Notes under the pieces: model-generated
What the model saw: the letters and a program-made list of their open reading frames with translations, nothing else
Told to the model about the DNA's origin: nothing
Database searches by the model: none
Position numbers and translations under genes: made by a program
Assembly: GCF_013423785.1 (NCBI RefSeq)
Contig: NZ_CP058952.1
Location: 2,693,665-2,757,664 of the forward strand
DNA from: Chitinibacter fontanus
GTDB taxonomy: Bacteria; Pseudomonadota; Gammaproteobacteria; Burkholderiales; Chitinibacteraceae
Direction of reading: 5' to 3'
DNA length: 64,000 bases
In this document: piece by piece, positions 25,340 through 35,358 of the stretch
Layout: the number at the start of each line of letters is the position of its first letter
Numbering within the stretch: the stretch's first letter is position 1

Positions 25340-27223
25340 ATGAATTGCCCTGTGAAATATCCCTTACTCGATTCGATTGATAGCCCGCACGATCTGCGCA
25401 AAATTGATCGCAAAGATCTGCCGCAAGTGGCGCAAGAAGTGCGCCAGTTTTTGTTGGGCTCGGTCAGCCAAACTGGCGGCCACTTTGCTTCCAACTTGGG
25501 CGCGGTTGAGCTGACTGTGGCGCTGCACTATGTGTTTGAGACGCCGCACGATCGTTTGGTATGGGATGTAGGGCATCAAAGTTACCCGCACAAAATCCTG
25601 ACTGGCCGTAAACATCGCATGCACACGATGCGCCAACAGGGCGGTCTGGCTGGTTTTCCCAAGCGCGATGAATCCGAATATGACACTTTTGGCGTGGGCC
25701 ACTCGTCGACTTCAATTGGCGCTGCGCTCGGTATGGCTGAAGCCGCGCTTTTGAAAGGCGAAAAGCGCAAAGCGATTGCCGTGATTGGCGATGGCGCAAT
25801 GACGGCCGGGCAGGCGATTGAAGCACTGTTTAACGCCGGCCATCGCGATTTAACCGATCTGCTGGTGATCTTGAACGACAACGAAATGTCGATCTCACCG
25901 AATGTGGGCGCGTTTAATAATTATTTGGCCAAGCTGTTGTCGGGCAAATTTTATAACGGTATTCGCCAAGCTTCGGGCAAAGTGCTCGATGCAATGCCGC
26001 CGCTCAAAGAGCTGGCGAAAAAGGGTGAAGAAAGCGTAAAGGGCTTTCTGACCCCTGGCACTTTGTTTGAAGAAATTGGCTTTAACTATATTGGCCCGAT
26101 TGACGGCCACGATATGGAAACGCTGGTATCGACATTATCTAATATTAAAGAGCTGCACGGCCCGCAGTTTTTGCACGTCGTCACCAAAAAAGGCAATGGG
26201 TATAAGCTGGCAGTGGCCGACCCAGTTAAGTATCACGCGGTTACCCCCTTTACGCCTGAAGACGGTATGACGGCGGGCAAGAGCGGTGGCAAGCCAAGTT
26301 TTACGCAGGTATTTGGCGACTGGCTGTGTGACATGGCCAAGCTCGATGAGAAGCTGATTGGCATTACACCAGCCATGCGCGAGGGTAGCGGCATGGTGCG
26401 TTTTCATGCCGAGCATCCTGATCGCTATTTTGATGTCGGTATCGCCGAGCAACACGCAGTGACGTTTGCCGGTGGTTTGGCCTGTGAAGGGCTAAAACCC
26501 GTCGTGGCGATTTATTCAACATTTTTGCAACGCGCGTATGACCAACTCATCCACGACGTTGCACTACAAAATCTCGATGTCACGTTTGCTATTGACCGCG
26601 CCGGTTTAGTTGGGGCCGATGGCCCAACGCACGCAGGTAGCTTTGATTTGTCTTATCTGCGCTGCATTCCGAATGTGGCCATTTTGGCTCCGGGCGACGA
26701 AAACGAATGCCGACAAATGCTGTATACCGCGTACCAATACCCGGGCACGGCCTGTGTACGCTACCCGCGTGGTAGCGGTATGGGTGCGAAGGTTGAGGCC
26801 AATATGGTCGCGCTGCCTTGGGGCAAGGGCGAAATTCGCCGTGAAGCGGCGCCAAGCGAAGGCAAAAAAGTCGCGATCTTGGCCTTTGGCACGGTGCTGG
26901 AGCCTGCTCTGAAAGCGGCTGAGGCGCTCAATGCCACAGTTGCCAATATGCGCTTTATCAAGCCGCTGGATACTGAGCTAGTGGCATCGCTGGCCGCAAG
27001 TCACGATCTGATCGTGACGGTGGAAGACAATGCGATTATGGGTGGCGCGGGTAGTGCCGTGATCGAAGCGATGATGGCGAACGGCATTTGCAAACCGGTG
27101 CTGCAATTAGGCTTGCCGGATAGCTATGTTGAACATGGCGAGCAAAAAGCCATCCTAGCCCTCTGTGGCCTTGATGCGACGGGCATTGCAGCGAGTATTG
27201 AGCAAAAACTAGCCACGCTGTAA
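25340..27223 (+). CDS. dxs: 1-deoxy-D-xylulose-5-phosphate synthase
   Basis: First enzyme of the MEP isoprenoid pathway: pyruvate and glyceraldehyde-3-phosphate give DXP, with thiamine diphosphate. The ThDP motif [20 protein letters not shown] is at about residue 150; the transketolase-like middle domain has [17 protein letters not shown] and the C-terminal domain starts near residue 490. 627 residues, normal. It follows ispA, so substrate supply and prenyl transfer are made from one operon. Confidence 0.97.
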   Translation: MNCPVKYPLLDSIDSPHDLRKIDRKDLPQVAQEVRQFLLGSVSQTGGHFASNLGAVELTVALHYVFETPHDRLVWDVGHQSYPHKILTGRKHRMHTMRQQGGLAGFPKRDESEYDTFGVGHSSTSIGAALGMAEAALLKGEKRKAIAVIGDGAMTAGQAIEALFNAGHRDLTDLLVILNDNEMSISPNVGAFNNYLAKLLSGKFYNGIRQASGKVLDAMPPLKELAKKGEESVKGFLTPGTLFEEIGFNYIGPIDGHDMETLVSTLSNIKELHGPQFLHVVTKKGNGYKLAVADPVKYHAVTPFTPEDGMTAGKSGGKPSFTQVFGDWLCDMAKLDEKLIGITPAMREGSGMVRFHAEHPDRYFDVGIAEQHAVTFAGGLACEGLKPVVAIYSTFLQRAYDQLIHDVALQNLDVTFAIDRAGLVGADGPTHAGSFDLSYLRCIPNVAILAPGDENECRQMLYTAYQYPGTACVRYPRGSGMGAKVEANMVALPWGKGEIRREAAPSEGKKVAILAFGTVLEPALKAAEALNATVANMRFIKPLDTELVASLAASHDLIVTVEDNAIMGGAGSAVIEAMMANGICKPVLQLGLPDSYVEHGEQKAILALCGLDATGIAASIEQKLATL

Positions 27224-27260
27224 TTCGCACCGAACTTCATTCATTACCGCAGGGCTGCCC

Positions 27261-28586
27261 ATGCACACTTTGGAACAACTGTGTACCGGGCAGCTGCTCG
27301 GTATCACTCGCCTCGATTTGTCGGCCAATCTCAGCGAATTTCCGCGCCAGATTTTTGAGCTGGCGGATACCTTAGAAATCCTCAATCTTTCCGGCAACCA
27401 GCTCAACAGCTTGCCCGACGATTTGCCACGACTGCACAAGCTGAAGGTCATTTTCTGCTCCGATAATCACTTTACCGAGCTGCCCGCCGTGCTCGGGCAA
27501 TGCGCGCAGTTGGAAATGGTGGGCTTTCGCGCCAATCAAATCAGCCACGTTCCTGCCGCTGCTTTGCCAGTGCAATTGCGTTGGCTGATTTTGACCGACA
27601 ATCAACTGACGCAATTGCCGGAACAATTAGGTCAAGCTACGCGGCTGCAAAAGCTGATGCTGGCGGGCAATCAACTGAGCGAATTGCCTGCCACGCTGGC
27701 CAACTGCCACAATCTCGAATTAGTGCGTATCGCCGCGAATCGCTTTGAAGCGCTCCCAGAATGCCTACTCAACTTGCCTAAACTCGCGTGGCTGGCCTTT
27801 GCGGGTAACCCGTGTGCCGATCGCGTTGAAGCGGCGATGGTGGCGAAGTACTCCGTGCCAATGGTGAGTTGGAACGAATTGCGCTTGGGCGATATGCTGG
27901 GCGAGGGCGCATCGGGGCAGATTTTTGCTGCAGATTGGTTTGAACACGGCGTGCAGCAAGGGCGACGCGTAGCGGTCAAACGCTTTAAATCGGCCGTCAC
28001 CAGCGACGGTGTGCCGCGTTGTGAAATGGATGCGTGCATCGCCGCGGGCACGCACCCCAATTTAATCCCCGTACTTGCCCAGATTGACGATGCAAGCAAG
28101 CCTGCGCTGGTGCTGGGACTCATCGATCAGGACTATCAAATCCTTGCAGGGCCACCTAGCTTGGCAAGCTGTACGCGCGACATTTTTACGCCTGAGACGC
28201 AATTCACACTGCACGTGATTTTGAATATTTTGCAGGGTATAGCCTCGGCAATATTGCAAACCAATGCTCATGGCTTAATACATGGTGACGTATATGCGCA
28301 TAATATTCTGTATAGGGTCGATGGCGAATGCTTGTTGGGTGATCTAGGCGCAGCATCTTTTATGCCAGCGGAACATCGCAGTGCGTTAATGGCCATTGAA
28401 ATGCGGGCTTTTTCCTGTTTGCTTGATGATTTGTTAAGTCGCTGTTCTGTAGCGGCAGATCATCAGCAATGGCTTGCCTTGCGGGAATTGCAGCAGCAAT
28501 GTGGCAATGCAGAACTGCGCTTAAGACCTGACATGCCATGGGTGGCCGCAAAATTGGCCCAAATTAGTGCGCGAGTGATTGAGTGA
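27261..28586 (+). CDS. Leucine-rich repeat protein fused to a protein kinase domain
   Basis: 441 residues. The first 190 hold about seven leucine-rich repeats of 22-24 residues (pattern LxxLxLxxNQLxxLP, for example LEILNLSGNQLNSLP). A kinase-like domain follows: glycine loop LGEGASGQIFAADW, catalytic lysine in VAVKRFKS, HGDVYAHNILY in place of HRDxxxxN, and LGDLGAAS in place of DFG. Key residues K, D, N and D are present, so phosphotransfer activity is plausible. No membrane segment or signal peptide is seen. It starts 37 bases after dxs on the same strand and may be read through from that operon. Target unknown. Confidence 0.85.
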   Translation: MHTLEQLCTGQLLGITRLDLSANLSEFPRQIFELADTLEILNLSGNQLNSLPDDLPRLHKLKVIFCSDNHFTELPAVLGQCAQLEMVGFRANQISHVPAAALPVQLRWLILTDNQLTQLPEQLGQATRLQKLMLAGNQLSELPATLANCHNLELVRIAANRFEALPECLLNLPKLAWLAFAGNPCADRVEAAMVAKYSVPMVSWNELRLGDMLGEGASGQIFAADWFEHGVQQGRRVAVKRFKSAVTSDGVPRCEMDACIAAGTHPNLIPVLAQIDDASKPALVLGLIDQDYQILAGPPSLASCTRDIFTPETQFTLHVILNILQGIASAILQTNAHGLIHGDVYAHNILYRVDGECLLGDLGAASFMPAEHRSALMAIEMRAFSCLLDDLLSRCSVAADHQQWLALRELQQQCGNAELRLRPDMPWVAAKLAQISARVIE

Positions 28587-28611
28587 TTATGATGCTAGAT
28601 GCCATCTGGGC

Positions 28612-30441
28612 TTAGGGATGGCTTAAGGGCTCGCCGCGGCCTACTAGATAGAGCAGGCGTTTGAGGGCGGCCATGTCGATTGGTTTACTTAAGTAATCAT
28701 TCATGCCCGCTGCTAAATAATGATCGCGAGCCTCGCTCAGCACATCTGCAGTTAGTGCAACAATAGGCAAACGAGTAAATGAGCCACCCAATTGCCGAAT
28801 CCGGCGAGTGGCCTCCGCACCATCCATGACTGGCATTTGCCCATCCATTAATATCAGGTCAAATTGCGCTTGCTGTACTGCATTGATGGCTTCTTCGCCA
28901 TTATTGGCAAAAGAAACCTGTTGACCCAGTTTCTGTAATAAGGCGCCAATCACCTTCAAATTAATTGGATTATCATCCACGGCTAAAATGCGGAGACTAG
29001 AGAGCTGTTCGTGATCGGCAGCGGCGCTTGTGGCAACGGGTGCCTCGCAATCATGACGCGGTAAATTAACGGTGAAGATCGAACCTTGGCCCAAGGTGCT
29101 TTCAACGCTGATGTCTCCTCCCATCATTTCCATCAATGTGCGCGATATTTCCAGACCTAAACCTGTGCCGCCATATTTGCGGGTGGTCGATGTGTCGCCT
29201 TGGTTAAAGCGCTGAAATAACTGCGATAAAGTTTGGGCGCTCATACCAATACCGCTGTCTTTCACCGCAATTTGAAAATGCTCTGGTTGAACCTCTAGGC
29301 TAATCTCGACTTGTCCGCATTCCGTAAATTTCACGGCATTGCCAATTAAATTGAACATGACTTGCCGTACACGGACTTCATCCCCCAATTGCCAGTGATG
29401 AAAATCATCCGGCAAATTCAGTTGTAATCCAACTTGCTTGATTTGTGCCTGGCCGAGTAATAGCTGCTGCACTTCATTGAGCAAGCGTGCCAAATCATAG
29501 GGCTGGTTTTCTAGTGTGAGTTTGCCCGACTCCAGTTTGGCAACATCTAAAATATCATTGAGTAAGGCAAGTAAGTGGCGGGCAGAATTGCGTGCCGTGT
29601 CGGTTAATTCGCGTTGGCGAGGGTTTAAGCTGGTATCTGCTAGTAAATCGAGCATCCCGACGACGCCATTCATCGGGGTGCGAATTTCGTGGCTCATATT
29701 GGTCACAAACTGGGTTTTGGCATTGCTGGTTTGCTGAGCCATCAGACTGGTTTGTTCCAGTGTGTGATTAAGGACTTCTAATTCGATTTGTCGCTTATTT
29801 GCTAAGGCATATTGGCGATAAATCATAATCATCAGCCCGATCAGCAAGATAAACTGAAAAACGGCAATCAGGGTGGAAATCAGCGCTTGTTGCTGCACTG
29901 TTTTCGAGCGGATATCGGCTTCGTGAGCTGAACCTAGATTTGCTTGTAGCAAAAACTGCCCGATGCCTTCTTCGAGTAAATTCAGCCGTGCCTGAAGCGA
30001 TCTGAGCCACATTGCATCGTAGTCTTGAATGGTTTGTCCATTAAGACGCTCATCACCGAATTTCACTAGCTCAGTGATGGCTTGCACTGTTTTCTGGTTA
30101 GCTGGCTGGCTTGATAAGGGGAGAGCCGTTTTTGCGTGCAAGATGATTTCGACACGGCTGACAAACATGTCATACCGCGTTTGCAAGCGTTCAAGCTCCG
30201 CCGGATTACCCTGCGTGAGGAGTGTACGGTCAATCTGAGCTTGCAGGCGATGGTATTCAATACTCAACTGCGTGTAGGGCCACACCGCATTATCCACGCC
30301 AACCGGCGCGTACTGGCGCAGGGTGCTCAATTGCCGTAACTGAAAAAACACAATCAGTACGAAAGTGAGTAATAAAAAAATCGCCGCAGAGATCAGGATT
30401 GATCGCTCTGCTTGGCGCCAGCGATTTAATAGCTGGCGCAT
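28612..30441 (-). CDS. Hybrid sensor histidine kinase / response regulator
   Basis: 609-residue inner-membrane kinase. Two membrane segments (about 17-37 and 190-210) enclose a periplasmic sensor region of about 150 residues. A short coiled stretch leads to HisKA (FVTNMSHEIRTPMNG, phospho-acceptor His251), a HATPase_c domain with N, G1 (DSGIG) and G2 (GGTGLGL) boxes, and a C-terminal receiver with phospho-acceptor Asp533 (LILMDGQMP). No HPt domain is present, so a separate phosphotransfer protein is needed. It is 23 bases downstream of the periplasmic molybdopterin-domain protein, which could be a sensing partner. Confidence 0.92.
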   Translation of the reverse strand: MRQLLNRWRQAERSILISAAIFLLLTFVLIVFFQLRQLSTLRQYAPVGVDNAVWPYTQLSIEYHRLQAQIDRTLLTQGNPAELERLQTRYDMFVSRVEIILHAKTALPLSSQPANQKTVQAITELVKFGDERLNGQTIQDYDAMWLRSLQARLNLLEEGIGQFLLQANLGSAHEADIRSKTVQQQALISTLIAVFQFILLIGLMIMIYRQYALANKRQIELEVLNHTLEQTSLMAQQTSNAKTQFVTNMSHEIRTPMNGVVGMLDLLADTSLNPRQRELTDTARNSARHLLALLNDILDVAKLESGKLTLENQPYDLARLLNEVQQLLLGQAQIKQVGLQLNLPDDFHHWQLGDEVRVRQVMFNLIGNAVKFTECGQVEISLEVQPEHFQIAVKDSGIGMSAQTLSQLFQRFNQGDTSTTRKYGGTGLGLEISRTLMEMMGGDISVESTLGQGSIFTVNLPRHDCEAPVATSAAADHEQLSSLRILAVDDNPINLKVIGALLQKLGQQVSFANNGEEAINAVQQAQFDLILMDGQMPVMDGAEATRRIRQLGGSFTRLPIVALTADVLSEARDHYLAAGMNDYLSKPIDMAALKRLLYLVGRGEPLSHP

Positions 30442-30464
30442 GGTCTAATCATCCTTGCGCGGCA

Positions 30465-30962
30465 TTATTGCACCTCAATGGTGGCAATTTGCCAAGCTGA
30501 ACGACCATAAAATAGCTCGCTTTGTAGTGCTTTATTGCTGTCGTACGGATAAACCAAAAACAGTGGGCCTTTATCACGCGGCATCAATAGTTTGCCATTC
30601 AAGGTACGCGCCAATATCGGGCGATACTTGCTCGCATCTTCAAGTGGCACCATGGTGGCATAATCGTTCAGTGCTTTAATTTGCAACTGCGTACCGCTTG
30701 CGCCGACCAGGGCTAGTACATCTTTTAGCAATGGGCCGCGAAAGACACTTTCGCCCGGATACCATGGGTTGGTGGTTTTGATTTCAGCCCAGGGTAACTT
30801 ATCCAGTTGTTTGGCATCGAGTACCGCCAGATTTCCCTGATTTTTATTGCTAATTTTCCCGCTGAGCGTAAGTACGGCTTTACCAGCGGGGGGATCGAGA
30901 GCAACCGCATAGGTGGAAAAAACCAGCATCAACGCTGAAATCAATACGCCCCAAGGTTTCAT
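30465..30962 (-). CDS. Periplasmic oxidoreductase molybdopterin-binding-domain-like protein
   Basis: 165 residues with a signal peptide (about 21 residues, ending TYAVA). The mature part resembles the SUOX/YedY-type molybdopterin-binding fold in short form: LTLSGKI, FRGPLLKDVLALVGASG, ALNDYATMVPLED, LARTLNGKLL-PRDKGPLFLVYPYD. No cysteine occurs in the mature part, so the molybdenum-ligating Cys is missing. Such short proteins are found next to membrane kinases or diguanylate cyclases and may act as binding or sensing modules. Operon with the hybrid kinase. Confidence 0.7.
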   Translation of the reverse strand: MKPWGVLISALMLVFSTYAVALDPPAGKAVLTLSGKISNKNQGNLAVLDAKQLDKLPWAEIKTTNPWYPGESVFRGPLLKDVLALVGASGTQLQIKALNDYATMVPLEDASKYRPILARTLNGKLLMPRDKGPLFLVYPYDSNKALQSELFYGRSAWQIATIEVQ

Positions 30963-31093
30963 GCTTCACTCCTTAGTTTCAACCGCAATAAACTCAGCGT
31001 AGACCAGAAAAGTAGATTTGATAACTGAGCCCCAGTAGCCTGGCAGTGGTAGTTATGGCGTATGGTCGGTGCTTCTCAATATTTCGTAGCAAT

Positions 31094-31122
31094 AAAAAAC
31101 CGGCCCTTAGGCCGGTTTTTGT
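31094..31122 (-). terminator. Terminator of htpG
   Basis: AAAAACCGGCC / GGCCGGTTTTT with a four-base loop. A copy of the 49-nt repeat lies between the htpG stop and this hairpin. Confidence 0.85.
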
Positions 31123-31171
31123 GGGTATTGCTTGCAGATACTCACTAAACGAGGAGCTTGGCGCTATACCC
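31123..31171. repeat. 49-nt interspersed element, copy 5
   Basis: Exact GGGTAT and ATACCC ends, 49 nt; inner GCTTGCAGATA. Its last base is immediately next to the htpG stop codon. Confidence 0.8.
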
Positions 31172-33073
31172 TTAGTTATGCAGTGCCAACATCAAGCCAT
31201 TCAGACGTTTAACAAACGCTGATGGATCTTCCAGTTGGCCGCCTTCCGCCAGCAGCGCTTGGTCAAACAGCAATTGCGTCCAGTCACCAAACTTGTCGCT
31301 CGCTGATTCGGCTTTCAGTTTGCCGACCAATGGGTGCGTCGGGTTCACTTCTAAGATTGGTTTGCTACCTTGCACGTCTTGGCCGGCTGATTTGAGCAAG
31401 CGCTCCAAGTTCGCGCTCATGTCGTTGTTTTCAACCACGAGGCAAGCTGGGCTGTCGGTCAGGCGATGCGTCACGCGAATGTCTTTGACCGATTCGCCGA
31501 GTACCGATTTCATTTGCTCCAGCACGTCTTTCAGTTCGGTCGCGGCAGCTTCTTGCTGTTTCTTTTCTTCTTCGTCGGTAAATTGCTCCAGATCCAGCTC
31601 GCCCTTGGCAACCGATTGCAGTTTTTTACCTTCGAATTCAGTTAGACCCGAGAAAGCCCACTCATCAACGCGGTCGCTCAGCAAGAGTACTTCGATGCCT
31701 TTTTTGCGGAAGACTTCGAGGTGCGGGCTGTTTTTCGCTGCGGCGTATGAATCCGCAGTGATGAAGTAGATCTGCTCTTGGCCTTCTTTCATGCGGCCCA
31801 GATAGTCTTTCAGCGATACGGTTTGTTCGGCCGAATCATTGTGCGTTGACGCAAAACGGCACAGACCGGCAATGCGCTCTTTGTTGGCGAAGTCTTCGCC
31901 GACGCCTTCTTTCAGCACTTTGCCAAATTCGCGCCAGAACGTGGCGTATTTCTCTTGATCTGCTGCTTCTTCCGAGTTTGCCAAGCCTTCGAGCATGCCA
32001 AGGACTTTTTTCACGCAACCGGATTTGATCTGCTCGATGTCTTTGCTGTGCTGCAAGATTTCGCGAGATACGTTCAGCGGCAGGTCAGACGAGTCGATCA
32101 CGCCGCGGATAAAGCGCAGGTATTGCGGCAGCAATTTTTCGCTGTCTTCCATGATAAATACACGGCGTACGTAGAGCTTCACGCCATGACGGCGCTCACG
32201 GTCGTACAAGTCGAATGGCGCGCGTTGCGGTACATACAAGAGCTCGGTGTATTCCTGACGGCCTTCGACTTTAGCGTGGCTCCACGCCAATGGCGCTTCG
32301 TAGTCGTGCGCAACGTGTTTGTAGAATTCGGTGTATTGCTCATCGGTAATTTCTGATTTGCTGCGCGTCCACAAGGCGTTGGCTTGGTTAACGGTTTCTT
32401 CGCCTTCGGCCGGTTTGATCGAGCCGTCTTCATTGTAGCCCGCTTGCGCTGGCATCAGGATCGGTAGCGTGATGTGGTCAGAATATTTACGGATGATGGA
32501 ACGCAGTTTCCAGTCGCTGAGGAATTCTTCTTCGCCTTCTTTCAGGTGCAGCACGATTTCAGTACCGCGGCTTTCTTTAGCAACATCTTCCAGTGTGAAT
32601 TCGCCATCGCCTGCTGACACCCATTGCGTTGCGCCAGTTTCGCCCGCGCGACGCGTGGTGAGTGTTACTTTGTCGGCAATGATAAACGCCGAATAGAAAC
32701 CCACGCCGAATTGACCGATCAGATGCGCGTCTTTTTGCGCGTCGCCTGAGAGCTGGCTGAAGAATTCTTTAGTACCTGAGCGCGCGATCGTTCCGATGTT
32801 TTTGATCACTTCTTCGCGGCTCATCCCGATACCGTTGTCGGCGATCGTGATGGTTTTCGCGTCTTTATCAAAAGAGACGCGGATTTTGAGTTCAGCATCG
32901 TTGCCGTACAGGCTGTCGTTATTGATCGCTTCAAAGCGCAGCTTGTCGCACGCGTCGGACGCATTCGAGACCAGCTCGCGCAGGAAAATCTCTTTGTTGG
33001 AATACAAAGAGTGAATCATCAATTGCAGTAGTTGTTTAACTTCGGCCTGAAAGCCTAGGGTTTCTTTACTCAT
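31172..33073 (-). CDS. htpG: Molecular chaperone HtpG (Hsp90)
   Basis: Cytosolic ATP-dependent chaperone that remodels client proteins with DnaK. The GHKL ATP-binding domain shows [24 protein letters not shown] and [11 protein letters not shown]; middle and C-terminal dimer domains complete the 633 residues. AGGGA precedes the ATG. A consensus heat-shock promoter lies 44-71 bases upstream. Monocistronic. Confidence 0.97.
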   Translation of the reverse strand: MSKETLGFQAEVKQLLQLMIHSLYSNKEIFLRELVSNASDACDKLRFEAINNDSLYGNDAELKIRVSFDKDAKTITIADNGIGMSREEVIKNIGTIARSGTKEFFSQLSGDAQKDAHLIGQFGVGFYSAFIIADKVTLTTRRAGETGATQWVSAGDGEFTLEDVAKESRGTEIVLHLKEGEEEFLSDWKLRSIIRKYSDHITLPILMPAQAGYNEDGSIKPAEGEETVNQANALWTRSKSEITDEQYTEFYKHVAHDYEAPLAWSHAKVEGRQEYTELLYVPQRAPFDLYDRERRHGVKLYVRRVFIMEDSEKLLPQYLRFIRGVIDSSDLPLNVSREILQHSKDIEQIKSGCVKKVLGMLEGLANSEEAADQEKYATFWREFGKVLKEGVGEDFANKERIAGLCRFASTHNDSAEQTVSLKDYLGRMKEGQEQIYFITADSYAAAKNSPHLEVFRKKGIEVLLLSDRVDEWAFSGLTEFEGKKLQSVAKGELDLEQFTDEEEKKQQEAAATELKDVLEQMKSVLGESVKDIRVTHRLTDSPACLVVENNDMSANLERLLKSAGQDVQGSKPILEVNPTHPLVGKLKAESASDKFGDWTQLLFDQALLAEGGQLEDPSAFVKRLNGLMLALHN

Positions 33074-33116
33074 GGTTTTTATTTCCCTAATAAGTGGGTT
33101 GCAGACAATGGAGGAT

Positions 33117-33144
33117 AAATGGGGCTGCTTTAACGCTCTTCAAG
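33117..33144 (-). promoter_or_regulatory. Sigma-32 heat-shock promoter of htpG
   Basis: Minus strand reads CTTGAAG (33144-33138) and CCCCATTT (33124-33117), with 14 bases between CTTGAA and the -10 element. This matches the sigma-32 consensus CTTGAAA / CCCCATNT almost exactly. Confidence 0.85.
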
Positions 33145-33299
33145 ACCCTGCGTGCAGCAGGGAGATTGATTTGGGTCGATTGCGAGTTAGGCAAATGATT
33201 TAAAACGTTGTTTTGTGGCTAACTCGCGATTTACTGACAAGAGTTGTGAGCAAAAGCTTGTTATAGTGTCGTCAATCAGGGAAAACGGCAGAGGTCGGT

Positions 33300-34097
33300 A
33301 TGTTGCGTCGTGTGGTGTTTAATCAGAAGGGTGGGGTGGGTAAGTCAACCATTACGGTTAATCTCGCGGCGGTCGCTGCTGCGCAAGGCAAGCGGGTATT
33401 GGTCGTAGATCTAGACCCGCAGGGCAATAGCAGCCATTACCTACTGGGTGCATCAGCGAGTGAGGCCACGCCGACGCTGGCTGATTTTTTTGAGCAGGTG
33501 CTTAATTTCTCGCTGTATGCCAAAGGCCCCGCCGAGTTTGTTCATGCCACGCCGTTTCCCAATCTGTTTATTATGCCCTCGCACCCAGCGATTGCCGAGC
33601 TGCAAGTTAAACTAGAGTCGCGTTACAAAATCTACAAATTGCGCGAAACGCTGGCTGAGCTGACCGGCCAGTTTGACGAGGTGTATATCGATACGCCGCC
33701 GGCGCTTAATTTCTTTACCTTGTCGGCCTTGATTGCCGCCACCGGCTGCCTGATTCCGTTTGATTGCGATACTTTTTCACGTGATGCGCTACTGGGGTTG
33801 ATCGCACGCGTGGAGGAAATCCGGCAGGATCATAATGCCGAGTTGCAAATCGAAGGGATTGTGGTCAATCAATATCAGCCGCGTGCCAGCTTGCCGCAGC
33901 GCTTGGTGCAAGAGCTGGAAGCGCAGCATTTGCCGGTGCTGAAAACCCGGCTGTCGAGCTCGGTGAAAGTGCGCGAATCGCACGATAAGGCCGCGCCGCT
34001 GATTGCACTCGATGCCAAGCATAAATTGGCACAAGAATTCACAGCGCTGTATGGCGAATTGTCAGGTGTGGCGCAAGACGCGTATATTGCTGAGTAA
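33300..34097 (+). CDS. ParA/Soj-family ATPase without a ParB partner
   Basis: 265-residue deviant Walker A ATPase: FNQKGGVGKSTITVNLA at residues 7-23, VLVVDLDPQGNSS and YIDTPPALNF are the Walker A, A-prime and B motifs. ParA proteins position chromosomes, plasmids or protein clusters on the nucleoid. No parB, parS-like cluster or replication gene is nearby. Instead, a receiver/ATPase protein follows 30 bases later on the same strand, suggesting control of the position or activity of a signalling protein. GAGG precedes ATG 33300. Confidence 0.87.
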   Translation: MLRRVVFNQKGGVGKSTITVNLAAVAAAQGKRVLVVDLDPQGNSSHYLLGASASEATPTLADFFEQVLNFSLYAKGPAEFVHATPFPNLFIMPSHPAIAELQVKLESRYKIYKLRETLAELTGQFDEVYIDTPPALNFFTLSALIAATGCLIPFDCDTFSRDALLGLIARVEEIRQDHNAELQIEGIVVNQYQPRASLPQRLVQELEAQHLPVLKTRLSSSVKVRESHDKAAPLIALDAKHKLAQEFTALYGELSGVAQDAYIAE

Positions 34098-34127
34098 ACC
34101 AAAATAAATATCGAGGATGAGCGAGAT

Positions 34128-35030
34128 ATGACGCCAACGACCAAAACTGGCCGTGTCCTGATTGTTGACGATGAACCGTTTAATCTAGAAATTTTGTCCG
34201 AGCATCTGAATGATGCGGGCTACGAAACCGCTACCGCGATGGATGGCGAAGAGGCGTGGGAAGTGCTGCAGGCTGATCGCATCGGCTTTGACACCATCTT
34301 GCTCGACCGGATGATGCCGCGCATGGACGGCATGCAAGTGCTGGCTAAACTCAAGCAGCACCCCGAGTTTCAGCATATTCCGGTGATTATGCAAACCGCA
34401 GTAGGCGCCGCCGAAAACGTGCAGGAAGGACTTGCTGCTGGTGCGTATTACTATCTGATCAAGCCGTTTCAGCGTGAAATGTTACTGGCGATTGTGGCTG
34501 CCGCGGTGGGTTTTCACACCGAGCGCAGCCAGCTGGAACGCGAGATTTCTGAGCACGCCGATTCCTACAAGCTGCTGGTCAATGGGCAATTTCATTTTCG
34601 CACCTTAGATGAGGCTCGCCAGCTCACGCTTTTGTTGTCCCGCGCTTGCCCAGATCCGCAGCGCGTCGCCTTGGGTTTGTCGGAGTTACTGGTCAATGCG
34701 GTCGAGCATGGCAATTTGGCGATTAGCTACGGAGAAAAAACGCGGCTATTACAAATGGGCCGCTGGCAGGATGAGGTTGAAGCGCGCCTATTAGATCCTC
34801 GATATAACACCCGCAAGGTTGTCGTTAGCTTTACTAGCGCCGAGCAAGAGGTGCAAATTCGTATCAAAGACCAAGGCAGCGGTTTTGATTGGCAACCGTT
34901 TTTGGAGTTCTCACCTGAGCGCGCTTTTGATCCGCATGGGCGTGGTATCTCTATGGCTCGCATGATGTCATTTGATAGTGTCGAATATCAAGGCTGCGGC
35001 AATGATGTGCTGGTTCGCATCCGCAAATGA
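34128..35030 (+). CDS. Response regulator with a C-terminal RsbW-type ATPase domain
   Basis: 300 residues. Residues 6-125 form a receiver (VLIVDDEPFNLEIL, phospho-acceptor Asp in ILLDRMMPRMDG near residue 62, switch Lys in YLIKPF). From about 165 a HATPase_c-like fold follows with the N-box LGLSELLVNAVEHGNL and G-boxes KDQGSGFDW and HGRGISMARMM. This is the serine-kinase/anti-sigma (RsbW/SpoIIAB) type, with no HisKA. So phosphorylation of the receiver probably regulates binding or phosphorylation of an anti-sigma antagonist or partner. Linked to the ParA gene upstream. Confidence 0.85.
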   Translation: MTPTTKTGRVLIVDDEPFNLEILSEHLNDAGYETATAMDGEEAWEVLQADRIGFDTILLDRMMPRMDGMQVLAKLKQHPEFQHIPVIMQTAVGAAENVQEGLAAGAYYYLIKPFQREMLLAIVAAAVGFHTERSQLEREISEHADSYKLLVNGQFHFRTLDEARQLTLLLSRACPDPQRVALGLSELLVNAVEHGNLAISYGEKTRLLQMGRWQDEVEARLLDPRYNTRKVVVSFTSAEQEVQIRIKDQGSGFDWQPFLEFSPERAFDPHGRGISMARMMSFDSVEYQGCGNDVLVRIRK

Positions 35031-35049
35031 TTTAGCAATGGATTAATAA

Positions 35050-35292
35050 TTGTTTCGCTATCGTAAAGCTTTTCTCGCCATTTTCCGCACCCTGTTATTG
35101 ATGCTGCTGTTTTATATGCTAATGGAATACGGGCTGGATTTGCTTGATCAGGTGTGGATTTTGCATCTGGACTCCCGCTGGAAGGCCTTTGGGTTGTTGC
35201 TGGGATTTAATATTATTTTGGCGTGTTCTTTGCCAGGGGCGATTGAGCAATTCAAACAAATATTGGCTGAAAGTCGCCAAGGCTCGCAATAG
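35050..35292 (+). CDS. Small membrane protein of unknown function
   Basis: 80 residues if translation starts at TTG 35050, 19 bases after the receiver/ATPase gene. Two hydrophobic segments (AIFRTLLLMLLFYMLMEYGL and AFGLLLGFNIILACSLPGAI) flank a short charged loop, and the tail is polar. No better start is visible, and the ribosome site is weak (GGAT). Position at the end of the ParA/receiver unit and before a very strong terminator supports it being real. Family not recognised. Confidence 0.5.
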   Translation: MFRYRKAFLAIFRTLLLMLLFYMLMEYGLDLLDQVWILHLDSRWKAFGLLLGFNIILACSLPGAIEQFKQILAESRQGSQ

Positions 35293-35312
35293 TCATAAGT
35301 ACGCAAAGATAG

Positions 35313-35358
35313 TACCCAGTAAAAAGCCCGATTATGCAATCGGGCTTTTTACTGGGTA
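35313..35358. terminator. Exceptionally long bidirectional terminator hairpin
   Basis: Perfect 21-bp inverted repeat (35313-35333 and 35338-35358) around a four-base loop ATGC. The core AAAAAGCCCGATT / AATCGGGCTTTTT gives A and T tracts on both sides, serving the convergent small membrane protein gene and thrC. The right arm ends in GGGTA, shared with a degenerate copy of the 49-nt element. Confidence 0.9.

Noticed and set aside
33300..34097. ParA taken as evidence for a plasmid or origin of replication
   Set aside because: No ParB, parS cluster, DnaA boxes or replication initiator is nearby; surrounding genes are chromosomal housekeeping genes.
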